From NCBI RefSeq assembly GCF_034263275.1, contig NZ_CP139559.1:2356001-2420000 (forward strand): a stretch of 64,000 bases of DNA. The letters are read 5' to 3'. Positions 56,476 to 64,000 of this stretch are shown piece after piece. Below the pieces are notes generated by a model, which saw only the letters and a program-made list of their open reading frames with translations, did no database searches and was not told where the DNA came from. A program made the position numbers and the translations under genes. The DNA is from Mucilaginibacter sp. cycad4. GTDB lineage: Bacteria; Bacteroidota; Bacteroidia; Sphingobacteriales; Sphingobacteriaceae. Position 1 is the first letter of the stretch. Each line of letters opens with the position of its first letter.

Positions 56476-57141
56476 TCAGATCTGAAAAAAAATAAAAAAA
56501 AGAGAGATTGTGAGCAAAATAGATAGCTGACCATGCTTTATAAATTCGCGCATTTTTTTCAAAGCGGTAACAATATGATTTTTTACCGTGTTTTTTGACA
56601 GATTTAGTTTGTCGGCAATCTGCTCATGGGTAAGCCCTTCTTCCCGGCTTAAATTGAGTATCAATTGCTGCTGTTGAGTAAGCTTTTGCAGGCAATGTAT
56701 AACATGCTGGTTATATTCTTTAAAATCGTGATTTGAGGCTGCAGTTGCCTGCTCATGCAGCATATGTTGGTTAAGGAGCTGTTGTATTCTTTTTTCGCGC
56801 GCCGCTGTCCGTAAAAAGTCGAGTGATTTATTTACAGCCATCCGGTAAAGAAAAGCATCAACGTTTTCTACTTCACTTAACACCTCTTTGGCCGACCAGA
56901 TCTTCACAAAAATATCAAGCACCAGCTCTTCTGCAATTTCGCGCGACTTGACAACTTTATAAATATAGGCGAAAAGCCGGGGTTGGTTTTTTTGGAAGAA
57001 TAGCTTAAAAGCGAGCTCATCGCCCAATGACAGACGTTGGTGCAACGAAGTTGATATTTCGTCACCTATACCGGATGAACCCAAATGGTTGAACAATGCA
57101 ATATTATAATTGGAATCATAAAGTAACAATCTATTATTCAA
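56476..57141 (-). CDS. ECF RNA polymerase sigma factor (Bacteroides expansion type)
   Basis: This 221-residue protein shows region 2 (LAFKLFFQKNQPRLFAYIYK, SREIAEELVLDIFVKIW) and region 4 (GLTHEQIADKLNLSKNTVKN). The C-terminal tail is hydrophobic (LSILLTISLFFIFFQI), as often seen in this Bacteroidota group, and may anchor it near FecR. It should direct transcription of the pectin-type susC locus; a standard -7 box is indeed missing in front of that susC. Confidence 0.94.
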   Translation of the reverse strand: MNNRLLLYDSNYNIALFNHLGSSGIGDEISTSLHQRLSLGDELAFKLFFQKNQPRLFAYIYKVVKSREIAEELVLDIFVKIWSAKEVLSEVENVDAFLYRMAVNKSLDFLRTAAREKRIQQLLNQHMLHEQATAASNHDFKEYNQHVIHCLQKLTQQQQLILNLSREEGLTHEQIADKLNLSKNTVKNHIVTALKKMREFIKHGQLSILLTISLFFIFFQI

Positions 57142-57325
57142 TTAATCAATAAGCAAATGAATAAATGATTGTTTAGAATACAATTAATAATACATTCTAC
57201 ACAAGGTCAGCTAATTAGATATCAAATAAATGCGGGTTTTAAAATTCAGGACACATCCGAATTACTTGGGTGATGTAACGCGCATCGTTGCTAAACGTGT
57301 TGATAACAGAATCTTAAGCTACCGT

Positions 57326-57679
57326 TCAGACCTGCCCCGGCTTCAACACAAGGGCCTCCCCCTCAAACGTGATTCCCGGCCAGCCATAGGCCATAAACTG
57401 GCGGATATTCTGATGATCTGTACTATCCGGATTTGCCAATACGGCCCTATAGTGCTCAGCAAATAAATAAAGCGTATCCGGCTCACTCAGGTTATTGATC
57501 TGAGCAAAAGCGAAAACCCTGGCACTGCCCTGGTTCTGCGTAGTTTCGTTATAAATATTGCCATTTTTAAATGCCGTAGGTTGATGATCGTAATAATTAG
57601 CTATAAATTCGATAACTTCATTAAACGTCACAGTACCCTCTTTTAGGGCAGTAATTAAATCAGCCAATTGTTCTTTCAT
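57326..57679 (-). CDS. HopJ-family protein
   Basis: This 117-residue protein matches the HopJ family (FNEVIEFIANYYDHQPTAFK; GSARVFAFAQINNLS; LYLFAEHYRAVL; FMAYGWPGITFEG). The family was named after a Pseudomonas type III effector but is widespread in bacteria without type III secretion, and none is visible here, so it is probably a housekeeping protein of unknown function. It is transcribed alone. Confidence 0.9.
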   Translation of the reverse strand: MKEQLADLITALKEGTVTFNEVIEFIANYYDHQPTAFKNGNIYNETTQNQGSARVFAFAQINNLSEPDTLYLFAEHYRAVLANPDSTDHQNIRQFMAYGWPGITFEGEALVLKPGQV

Positions 57680-57929
57680 TAAGAGATTTTTTTGCGAAAA
57701 TAGAATTTAAAAACAGTTATAGACATATGAACCGTATCTTCTTTTTATGATAAGGAAAATTTATATTGTTAAATTAATAAACACGACAGCCGGTAATTTA
57801 GTAGCAATGATTATAGCCCCTTCAAAATATTATTTTGCCCCCTATAGCTGAATTAAAAAGTACCGTAATTCGTATCCGGACAATTTAAAGAGCCATAAAC
57901 CGGTTGGATCCACGTACATATATATTAAA

Positions 57930-58925
57930 ATGAAAAAGCTTTTAGCCCTTTTATATTTTTTAATACTTTCCCATTTCATCTCCGCACAGGAAAGGCCAAA
58001 TATCCTTAAAAAAAATGTCCCCCTTGACTCCATCAGGCTGAGCGATCCTTTTATCTTGGCCGACCATAAAACTGCGATGTATTATATGACCGGCACCGGT
58101 GGTATGCTTTGGAAAAGCAAGGACCTTAAATTGTGGGAAGGGCCTTTCCCGGTTGCCAAAACCGATCCCCAATCATGGATGGGGCCTCATCCAATGATCT
58201 GGGCAGCCGAGTTGCATGAGTATAAGGGTAAATACTATTACTTTGCTACGTTCACTAACCGCGATATCAAGATTGATACTGTAAGGGGCAATGTTATAGA
58301 ACGCCGGGCATCTCATATCCTGGTGAGCGATCAGCCGGAGGGGCCTTATGTGCCGATGAAAGATGCGGCTTATCTGCCTGCTGATAAACCAACCCTCGAC
58401 GGAACTTTTTGGATTGACAAAAACGGAAAACCCTACATGGTATATTGTTATGAATGGCTGCAAAACTGGAACGGCACTATCGAAAAAATTGAACTAAAAC
58501 CTGACTTGAGCGGATCGGTTGGGACAGGAAAAGTATTATTCCGTGCCAGCGACTCCCCCTGGAGCAGAGAAAAGGACGAAAACGGAAATATTCACCCCAA
58601 TAAAGTGACTGACGGGCCATACCTTTTCCGTACCCAAACCGGGCGTCTGGGCATGATCTGGACGAGTTGGGTATATTCAGTTTATACACAGGGGGTTGCT
58701 TACTCATCAAGTGGTACATTGGACGGTCCCTGGATACAGGAAAAAGAACCGGTCACACCACCTGATTTCGGACATGGTATGATTTTTAAAACACTGCAGG
58801 GCAGGTTGTTAATGGCGGTACATAGTCACCAGGATATTAACGGCCACTACCGCCGTACCCCACATTTATTTGAAGTAGATGACTCGGGTGACAAGCTGAT
58901 CGTGCGCGGCCCTTACGTCCCCTGA
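57930..58925 (+). CDS. GH43-like glycoside hydrolase with altered acid site, secreted
   Basis: This 331-residue protein has a signal peptide (LLALLYFLILSHFISAQ) and a GH43-like propeller: SIRLSDPFILADH supplies the base Asp and KPTLDGTFWIDKNGKPY the second Asp. At the place where GH43 enzymes have Glu-Gly-Pro the sequence reads VTDGPYLFRTQ, so the general acid seems to be Asp, or the true acid lies elsewhere. It probably acts on arabinosyl, xylosyl or galactosyl linkages. It is divergent from HopJ and is followed by a DUF6377 regulator and another SusC, so it may belong to that locus. Confidence 0.82.
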   Translation: MKKLLALLYFLILSHFISAQERPNILKKNVPLDSIRLSDPFILADHKTAMYYMTGTGGMLWKSKDLKLWEGPFPVAKTDPQSWMGPHPMIWAAELHEYKGKYYYFATFTNRDIKIDTVRGNVIERRASHILVSDQPEGPYVPMKDAAYLPADKPTLDGTFWIDKNGKPYMVYCYEWLQNWNGTIEKIELKPDLSGSVGTGKVLFRASDSPWSREKDENGNIHPNKVTDGPYLFRTQTGRLGMIWTSWVYSVYTQGVAYSSSGTLDGPWIQEKEPVTPPDFGHGMIFKTLQGRLLMAVHSHQDINGHYRRTPHLFEVDDSGDKLIVRGPYVP

Positions 58926-59018
58926 AGGTTTTGGGATTACAGTTCTCAGCAACCTTTGCACCAGGTGTGACATAATTTCTCAGGACAGATACACAAATAA
59001 TTTTACGCAACATATTTA

Positions 59019-59055
59019 CGGCAGTAGCAATAGACTGCCGATTGCGTTAATTTTG
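59019..59055 (+). promoter_or_regulatory. Promoter with operator-like inverted repeat before the DUF6377 gene
   Basis: TAATTTTG at 59048-59055 is a perfect -7 box, 28 bases before the ATG. No -33 TTTG is present; instead CGGCAGT (59019-59025) and ACTGCCG (59034-59040) form an inverted repeat with an 8-base spacer covering that position. This suggests a regulator-dependent or repressed promoter. Confidence 0.5.
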
Positions 59056-59083
59056 CGCCACTGCCATTTAGGGAAGCGACGCC

Positions 59084-60691
59084 ATGAAGAACCTGCTTTT
59101 ATCGATACTGTTCATTTTCACTCTTGTATTATGCCCGGTAACAACACCTGCCATAACAAAAACAGACAGTTTGCTGAATGTTCTTAAACGGGAAATTGCC
59201 GGGAGGACAAAGTATGACAACCGGAAAGAAAAACAAATTGAACAACTGCGTAAGCTGTTGAAATCGTTGCCTGCAGGATATGTGGAGGCAAGATATCAGG
59301 CCACTCAACGACTTTTTGAGGCGTTCAGAGATTACCGGTATGATTCGACCTTTGTTTATGCACAACGGCTGATTGGGCTGAGCAGGCAGTCAAAAAACAG
59401 CACCCGGCTTGCCGAAAACCGGCTCAGGCTTGGTACTACACTCATAGCGTCGGGTATGTTCAAAGAGACTTTCGACTGTTTAAGAGAAACATCACCCAAA
59501 CTTTTGAATTCCGACTCAAGAAAACAATATTATATTCTTTATTCGTGGGCTTATTCAGACCTGGCCAAATATAATCGGGACGTATTCTACTCGCCGGACG
59601 ATCTCGACAGGAAATATCGTTATCTTGACTCAGCCATTAATTTAACAACGCCCGGCACCTTTGAACGGCTGATACTGCAAGCCCAGCAAAAACCCGGCAA
59701 AGGATCCCATCCCTATGGGTATTACCTTGCATTAATGAAAAGGAAACTGTCTGTTCATGAAGAAGCTATGGTGGTTACCGGTTTGAGCCGTTATCGTAAC
59801 GGTGATGAAAAGATACAGCTTCTGACAAAAGCAGCCATCGATGACATTCGCACTTCAACTTACCGCGCCCAGGCCATGTTATCGCTGGGGACAGCCCTTT
59901 CTGAACAAGGGAACCTGGAAGAAGCTTTTTATTTTTTACAACAGGCCTCGGCACAGGCAAATCGATTTGGTTCACGCCTTAACCAAAATGAGGTAGCACG
60001 TGTCCTGCCGGTGGTTGCAGCAAAACGTGTTTTATTGGAACAACAACAGCGGGAGCGCTTCCTGATCTATCTGATATCCGTATTTGTTATTGCCATAATC
60101 ACGGGCTTAGTTTGCTTTATCATTTTTTTTCAATTAAAGAAAGTTCGCCGGGCAGAGCGTATTATTAAAGAAAACAACAGGGCACTTGAAAAAATCAATA
60201 AACAGCTTTGGGAGGAAGGTCGTATTAAGGAAGAGTATATCGGTTTCTTCTTTAATGAATTGTCTGGCTTTATCCTCAAAATCGATAAATTAAAGAACAA
60301 TCTTCACCGGAAAATAAAAACTGCCACCCCTGAGGATGTTTTGCGAATGGTTGACGGCATAGACATAGCCTCAGAACGCAGGCAATTGTTCCGCACATTT
60401 GACAGTGTATTTCTTAAACTATTTCCCGATTTTCCGGATGCCTTTAATGCCTTACTTCGGGAGGAAGACCGTGTAAAGCCAAAAAAAGCCGGTACCTTAA
60501 ATTCTTATTTAAGGATCTTTGCACTAATGCGTTTAGGCATTAACAGCAATGAAATGATTGCGGCAATTCTTGAATATACTGTGAGCACAGTTTATACCTA
60601 CCGTTTCCGTACCCGCTCAAAGGCAATTGTACCGGCAGATGAGTTCGAACAACGTATCATGAGTATTCAGTTGGCCCCTCCAACAGCTTAG
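59084..60691 (+). CDS. DUF6377-type sensor/regulator with TPR-like N-domain
   Basis: This 535-residue protein has a signal or N-terminal hydrophobic segment (LLLSILFIFTLVLCPV), a helical TPR-like periplasmic part (about residues 30-320), a membrane helix (YLISVFVIAIITGLVCFIIF) followed by a coiled coil (AERIIKENNRALEKINKQLW), and a C-terminal DUF6377 region ending in a LuxR-like helix-turn-helix (LMRLGINSNEMIAAILEYTV, TVYTYRFRTRSKAI). This is a common Bacteroidota one-chain regulator next to susC genes. It probably controls the SusC gene 311 bases downstream. Confidence 0.9.
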   Translation: MKNLLLSILFIFTLVLCPVTTPAITKTDSLLNVLKREIAGRTKYDNRKEKQIEQLRKLLKSLPAGYVEARYQATQRLFEAFRDYRYDSTFVYAQRLIGLSRQSKNSTRLAENRLRLGTTLIASGMFKETFDCLRETSPKLLNSDSRKQYYILYSWAYSDLAKYNRDVFYSPDDLDRKYRYLDSAINLTTPGTFERLILQAQQKPGKGSHPYGYYLALMKRKLSVHEEAMVVTGLSRYRNGDEKIQLLTKAAIDDIRTSTYRAQAMLSLGTALSEQGNLEEAFYFLQQASAQANRFGSRLNQNEVARVLPVVAAKRVLLEQQQRERFLIYLISVFVIAIITGLVCFIIFFQLKKVRRAERIIKENNRALEKINKQLWEEGRIKEEYIGFFFNELSGFILKIDKLKNNLHRKIKTATPEDVLRMVDGIDIASERRQLFRTFDSVFLKLFPDFPDAFNALLREEDRVKPKKAGTLNSYLRIFALMRLGINSNEMIAAILEYTVSTVYTYRFRTRSKAIVPADEFEQRIMSIQLAPPTA

Positions 60692-60911
60692 TTACAGTAC
60701 CAATAACCTGGATTTTTCCAACCTGCATTTTTTGTAAAGCACTACAAAACAAAACATTGCATTTTTTTTGAGTTAGATTTTTCTTTGGCTTACCCGCCAG
60801 GGCTTGTGTCTTAGCGCCTATCAGGCTTATTTGCACATGAAACCTATTAGCGAAATACCACCCGGTTATCGCCTAAAATCTATTATAATGAAAAACATGA
60901 CGAAAGCACAT

Positions 60912-60953
60912 ATGCCGCCTTAGCGGCTTGTATCCCGCCGTTGCCGGCGGCAT
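60912..60953 (+). promoter_or_regulatory. Nested hairpins in the leader of the fourth susC
   Basis: GCCGC-CTTA-GCGGC (60914-60927) and CCGCCG-TTGC-CGGCGG (60935-60950) are two small perfect hairpins. ATGCCGCC (60912-60919) can instead pair with GGCGGCAT (60946-60953), which excludes both. They lie 50-90 bases before the susC ATG. The rest of 60692-61002 shows no gene and no clear promoter. Confidence 0.5.
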
Positions 60954-61002
60954 CATCCCCGGGCTTAATTAACCTTTAAAAATCAATCTATAATTTCTTT
61001 TT

Positions 61003-63990
61003 ATGTACAAAAAACTTTTACTCAGGCTAAGCGCCTTCGCGCTCTGTTGTATATTTACAAGTACCGCACTGGCTCAAAACAGAACAGTGTCCGGCACCGT
61101 AACAGACGCCGCCGACGGTTCGCCATTACCAGGTGTAAGCGTTGTGGTGACCGGCATGTCGGTAGGCACTACTACCAATGCTAAAGGCATATATACCCTC
61201 AGCATACCTGCATCTGCAAAAACCATTTCTTTTTCATATATCGGCTACACAACCCGCCAGGTACCGGTAACCAATGAAGCTACGCTTAATGTAGTGCTAA
61301 CGGCCTCCAGCAATACACTTCAGGAAGTTGTTGTTGTGAGCGTTGGTTACGGCACGCTCGACAAGCGCGAGGTATCAAGCGCCATCACACACGTTTCATC
61401 TAAAGACTTGCTCCCTGTTGCATCAAACAGCCCTTTAATGTCGTTACAGGGTAAGGTAGCCGGACTTAGCATTACCAATACAGCCAGCGGCGACCCCAAC
61501 TCCTCTCCTAACGTGCAGCTTCGGGGGGTTTCATCGCGCAATGCAGGCTTAGGTCCGCTGTACGTGATAAACGGTGTACCGGGCGGTAATATAGATAACA
61601 TCAACCAAAATGACATTGAAAGCATTGATGTGCTTAAAGGTGGCGCTGCATCAGCAATTTACGGAACGCGCGGCAGTAATGGCGTTATTATCATTACCAC
61701 CAAAAGGGGTTCATCACAATCGCGCATGTTTTATGAGGGATACGCCAGTTTCGACTACCTTACCAACCGGCTGCAAAACCTTACGCCCGACGAGTTTATT
61801 GCCGATCGTGTAAAAAACAGCCAGGGGCAGGATTATGGGGCTAAAACCAACTGGATGGATAACGTTACCAACTCGCCGGCTTTTGCTCAAAAACACACCG
61901 TTCAATTGTCGGGCGGTTCTGGTAAAACGAATTACTTCGCATCGGCCGATTACCGCAACGCCGATGGTGTTGATCTGCGCGCGCATAAAAAAGAATATGG
62001 TGCCAGGATTACCGTAAACCATGCTACCGACGATAACATTTTTGTAGGTACATTAAGTATCGCCCCGAGGTATATGAATACCCGCAATTCCGACCAGGGC
62101 AACTTCAACAACGCGCTCACGCTTAATCCAACATATCCTATCTATGATAAAGACGGCAAATACAATTACATCAATACCGGCTTCTTTTCCAACAACCCGG
62201 TTGAAAATGCCAACCTTATCAAAGCAGAGGCCGATATCAAAGAGATGGACATCAACGGTTCATTAAAAGTAAATATCCTCCGGAACCTGAGCACAACGGT
62301 AACACTGTCAGAGATCAGCCGCTCGGCAAGAAATATGAATTTCACGCCTTCTACCCTTTCATCTATTATCCACGCCAATAAAGCTAACCAAACCAATTTT
62401 GCTTCGCAGCAACAACAGGAAAACGACCAGAAAAACATTGAATGGACGGGCAATTATTCGCTTGACCTGGGGCCTAACCATTTCAAGCTGCTTGGCGGCT
62501 ATTCTTATTCATTATACAACTACAAAGAATTCCATGCACAGAACTATGATTTCCCGTTTGATTCTTATTTATGGAACAACCTTGGTTCGGGTTTATACAA
62601 TGGCGGTGCCGCCGGGCAGGGTCAATCGGCTGTTGGTTCAACGCAAAACGGTTCTACACTTATCTCTTTCTTCGGGCGTTTAAATTATGATTTCAATAAC
62701 CGGTATATTGTAACTGCCAGCTTGCGCCGTGAAGGTTCATCAAAATTTGGCACTAACAATAAATGGGGGAATTTCCCCGCAGCTTCTGCTGCATGGCGCG
62801 TATCGGAAGAAAACTTCATGAAAGGTGCGCTTCCATGGATAAACGAACTGAAATTAAGGGCTGATTATGGCGTTACGGGTAACCAGGACTTTGATAATTA
62901 CCTGTCGTTATTATTATATGGCGGTGCAGGTTATTTTCCGTACAATGGCCAGGTTTACCAGGTTTATGGGCCGTCATCCAATGTAAACCCGGACCTGCGC
63001 TGGGAAAAATCGATCAATTTTAATGCAGGCCTCGACTTTTCTATCCTTGATAACCGCATCAGCGGCTCGCTTGATTATTACATCCGTCGAAATAAGGATT
63101 TACTGGGATCATATAACGTACCCTTACCGCCAAATTCTCAATCAACTACTTACACCAACGTAGGTACAATGAAAAACTACGGAATTGAACTTGCGTTGAA
63201 CGGCAGTATCATCCGGCATACCGACTTCAGTTATAATCTGACTCTGGCATTGTCCTATAACCGTAACAAGTTTATTTCTTTCTCAAATAATATATATAAA
63301 GGTGCCATTTTCCAGGAGGTAGCCGGTTTACCGGCCCCGGGCTCACCAGGTAATATTCAGCGGATTCAGGAAGGCCATAGCATTGGTGAATTTTATACCT
63401 TACGCTCGGCCGGGGTAAACGAATCCGGCGCCCTGCAGGTTTACAAAAAAGACGGTACCATAGTCCAGGCTAACCAGGCATCTAACGATGATAAACAATT
63501 TGTAGGAAACGGGTTACCTAAGTTTAACGGCTCTATAGGTAATACTTTCAGGTATAAACGCTTTGATCTGAGTGTTTTCCTGCGAGGAACGTTCGGTTAT
63601 AAGATCTTCAATACATCTGCCTTTTACATTGGCACACCGTCGAGCCAGAGTGATGCCAATGTGCTAAAATCGGCCTATGACAGCAAAAGCAAATATTCGC
63701 GCCTGACCAATCCGGCAACAACATCTATCGCCTCCGATTATTTTTTGGAGAACGGATCGTTTGTGAAGATAGATAATGTGGCATTAGGCTATACCCAACC
63801 GATTAAAACCAAATACATTAAATCCGTAAGGCTTTACGCAACCGGCCGAAACCTGCACACATTTACAAGTTTTACCGGCGGTGACCCTGACCTGGTACAG
63901 GTTAATGGGCTTACACCGGGTGTAAACACTTCGCTGAGTTATTATCCATCAACACTGCAACTGATCCTTGGCCTGCAGGCAACCTTTTAA
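61003..63990 (+). CDS. SusC/RagA-family TonB-dependent transporter
   Basis: This 995-residue protein is complete, with its stop at 63988-63990, ten bases before the right edge. It has a signal peptide (LRLSAFALCCIFTSTALAQ), a carboxypeptidase-regulatory-like domain (VSGTVTDAADGSPLPGVSVV), a plug with VVVSVGYGTLDKREVSS and LKGGAASAIYGTRGSNGVII (here Gly-Gly replaces the usual Asp-Ala), and a barrel ending LILGLQATF. There is no STN domain. A susD gene is expected just beyond the window. The DUF6377 regulator upstream and perhaps the GH43-like enzyme belong to the same locus. Confidence 0.95.
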   Translation: MYKKLLLRLSAFALCCIFTSTALAQNRTVSGTVTDAADGSPLPGVSVVVTGMSVGTTTNAKGIYTLSIPASAKTISFSYIGYTTRQVPVTNEATLNVVLTASSNTLQEVVVVSVGYGTLDKREVSSAITHVSSKDLLPVASNSPLMSLQGKVAGLSITNTASGDPNSSPNVQLRGVSSRNAGLGPLYVINGVPGGNIDNINQNDIESIDVLKGGAASAIYGTRGSNGVIIITTKRGSSQSRMFYEGYASFDYLTNRLQNLTPDEFIADRVKNSQGQDYGAKTNWMDNVTNSPAFAQKHTVQLSGGSGKTNYFASADYRNADGVDLRAHKKEYGARITVNHATDDNIFVGTLSIAPRYMNTRNSDQGNFNNALTLNPTYPIYDKDGKYNYINTGFFSNNPVENANLIKAEADIKEMDINGSLKVNILRNLSTTVTLSEISRSARNMNFTPSTLSSIIHANKANQTNFASQQQQENDQKNIEWTGNYSLDLGPNHFKLLGGYSYSLYNYKEFHAQNYDFPFDSYLWNNLGSGLYNGGAAGQGQSAVGSTQNGSTLISFFGRLNYDFNNRYIVTASLRREGSSKFGTNNKWGNFPAASAAWRVSEENFMKGALPWINELKLRADYGVTGNQDFDNYLSLLLYGGAGYFPYNGQVYQVYGPSSNVNPDLRWEKSINFNAGLDFSILDNRISGSLDYYIRRNKDLLGSYNVPLPPNSQSTTYTNVGTMKNYGIELALNGSIIRHTDFSYNLTLALSYNRNKFISFSNNIYKGAIFQEVAGLPAPGSPGNIQRIQEGHSIGEFYTLRSAGVNESGALQVYKKDGTIVQANQASNDDKQFVGNGLPKFNGSIGNTFRYKRFDLSVFLRGTFGYKIFNTSAFYIGTPSSQSDANVLKSAYDSKSKYSRLTNPATTSIASDYFLENGSFVKIDNVALGYTQPIKTKYIKSVRLYATGRNLHTFTSFTGGDPDLVQVNGLTPGVNTSLSYYPSTLQLILGLQATF

Positions 63991-64000
63991 AAATTACAAC

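Noticed and set aside
57326..57679. Type III secretion effector implied by the HopJ name
   Set aside because: The HopJ family occurs widely in bacteria without type III secretion and no secretion genes are present.

Overview
The window is chromosomal DNA of a Bacteroidota bacterium, most likely a member of the Sphingobacteriaceae (Mucilaginibacter- or Pedobacter-like). The reasons are four SusC-type TonB transporters, three with a SusD partner inside the window, a Bacteroides-type ECF sigma/FecR pair, a DUF6377 regulator, promoters of the TTTG / TAnnTTTG type, and few clear Shine-Dalgarno sites. No phage, IS element or CRISPR array was seen. The species is an inference from gene content and style.

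Layout. (1) 1-14.4 kb: a carbohydrate utilisation locus read leftward, with SusC/SusD, an L-arabinonate-type dehydratase and the start of an SMP-30 sugar lactonase, an AraC regulator, a GH78 alpha-L-rhamnosidase and a GH3 beta-glucosidase. A ~65-base element is shared by the SusC and GH78 promoters. (2) 14.4-18.2 kb: a Nudix-type (NrtR/AraR-like) regulator beside two matching palindromic operators, gene remnants, a second AraC regulator and a flavin oxidase. (3) 18.3-31.4 kb: a leftward gene string in which SusC/SusD is followed by tRNA-Cys, two large DoxX-like membrane proteins, a FAD oxidoreductase, a YeiH-type putative sulfate exporter, a cytochrome c and a molybdopterin sulfite/sulfane dehydrogenase. 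This looks like an outer-membrane uptake system tied to periplasmic sulfur oxidation and is the most unusual part of the window. (4) 32.2-39.5 kb: a TPP-riboswitch-controlled thiamine operon thiS-C-(tenI/thiE)-E-G-H-F-D. (5) 39.8-46.2 kb: a TolC/RND/adaptor efflux operon and a ChrB-like gene whose 3' end overlaps the fossil tail of an AraC gene. (6) 46.3-57.1 kb: a rhamnogalacturonan-type locus (GH105, GH43, CE12 esterase, SusD, STN-domain SusC, FecR, ECF sigma). (7) 57.3-64 kb: HopJ, another GH43, a DUF6377 regulator and a fourth SusC, the start of a further locus that continues past the right edge.

How the parts work together. Loci 1, 6 and 7 import and depolymerise plant glycans, probably pectin side chains or rhamnosides, each under its own regulator. 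Locus 3 uses the same SusCD outer-membrane machinery but is followed by sulfur redox genes instead of glycosidases, so its substrate may be a sulfur-containing organic compound (inference). In all three complete SusCD loci a structured RNA element sits just 3' of susD: a hairpin, a tRNA, or a terminator plus hairpin. These could set the ratio between transporter and enzyme expression. Decayed SDR, zinc-dehydrogenase and AraC genes and a ~200-base dispersed repeat in two convergent gaps show past gene loss.
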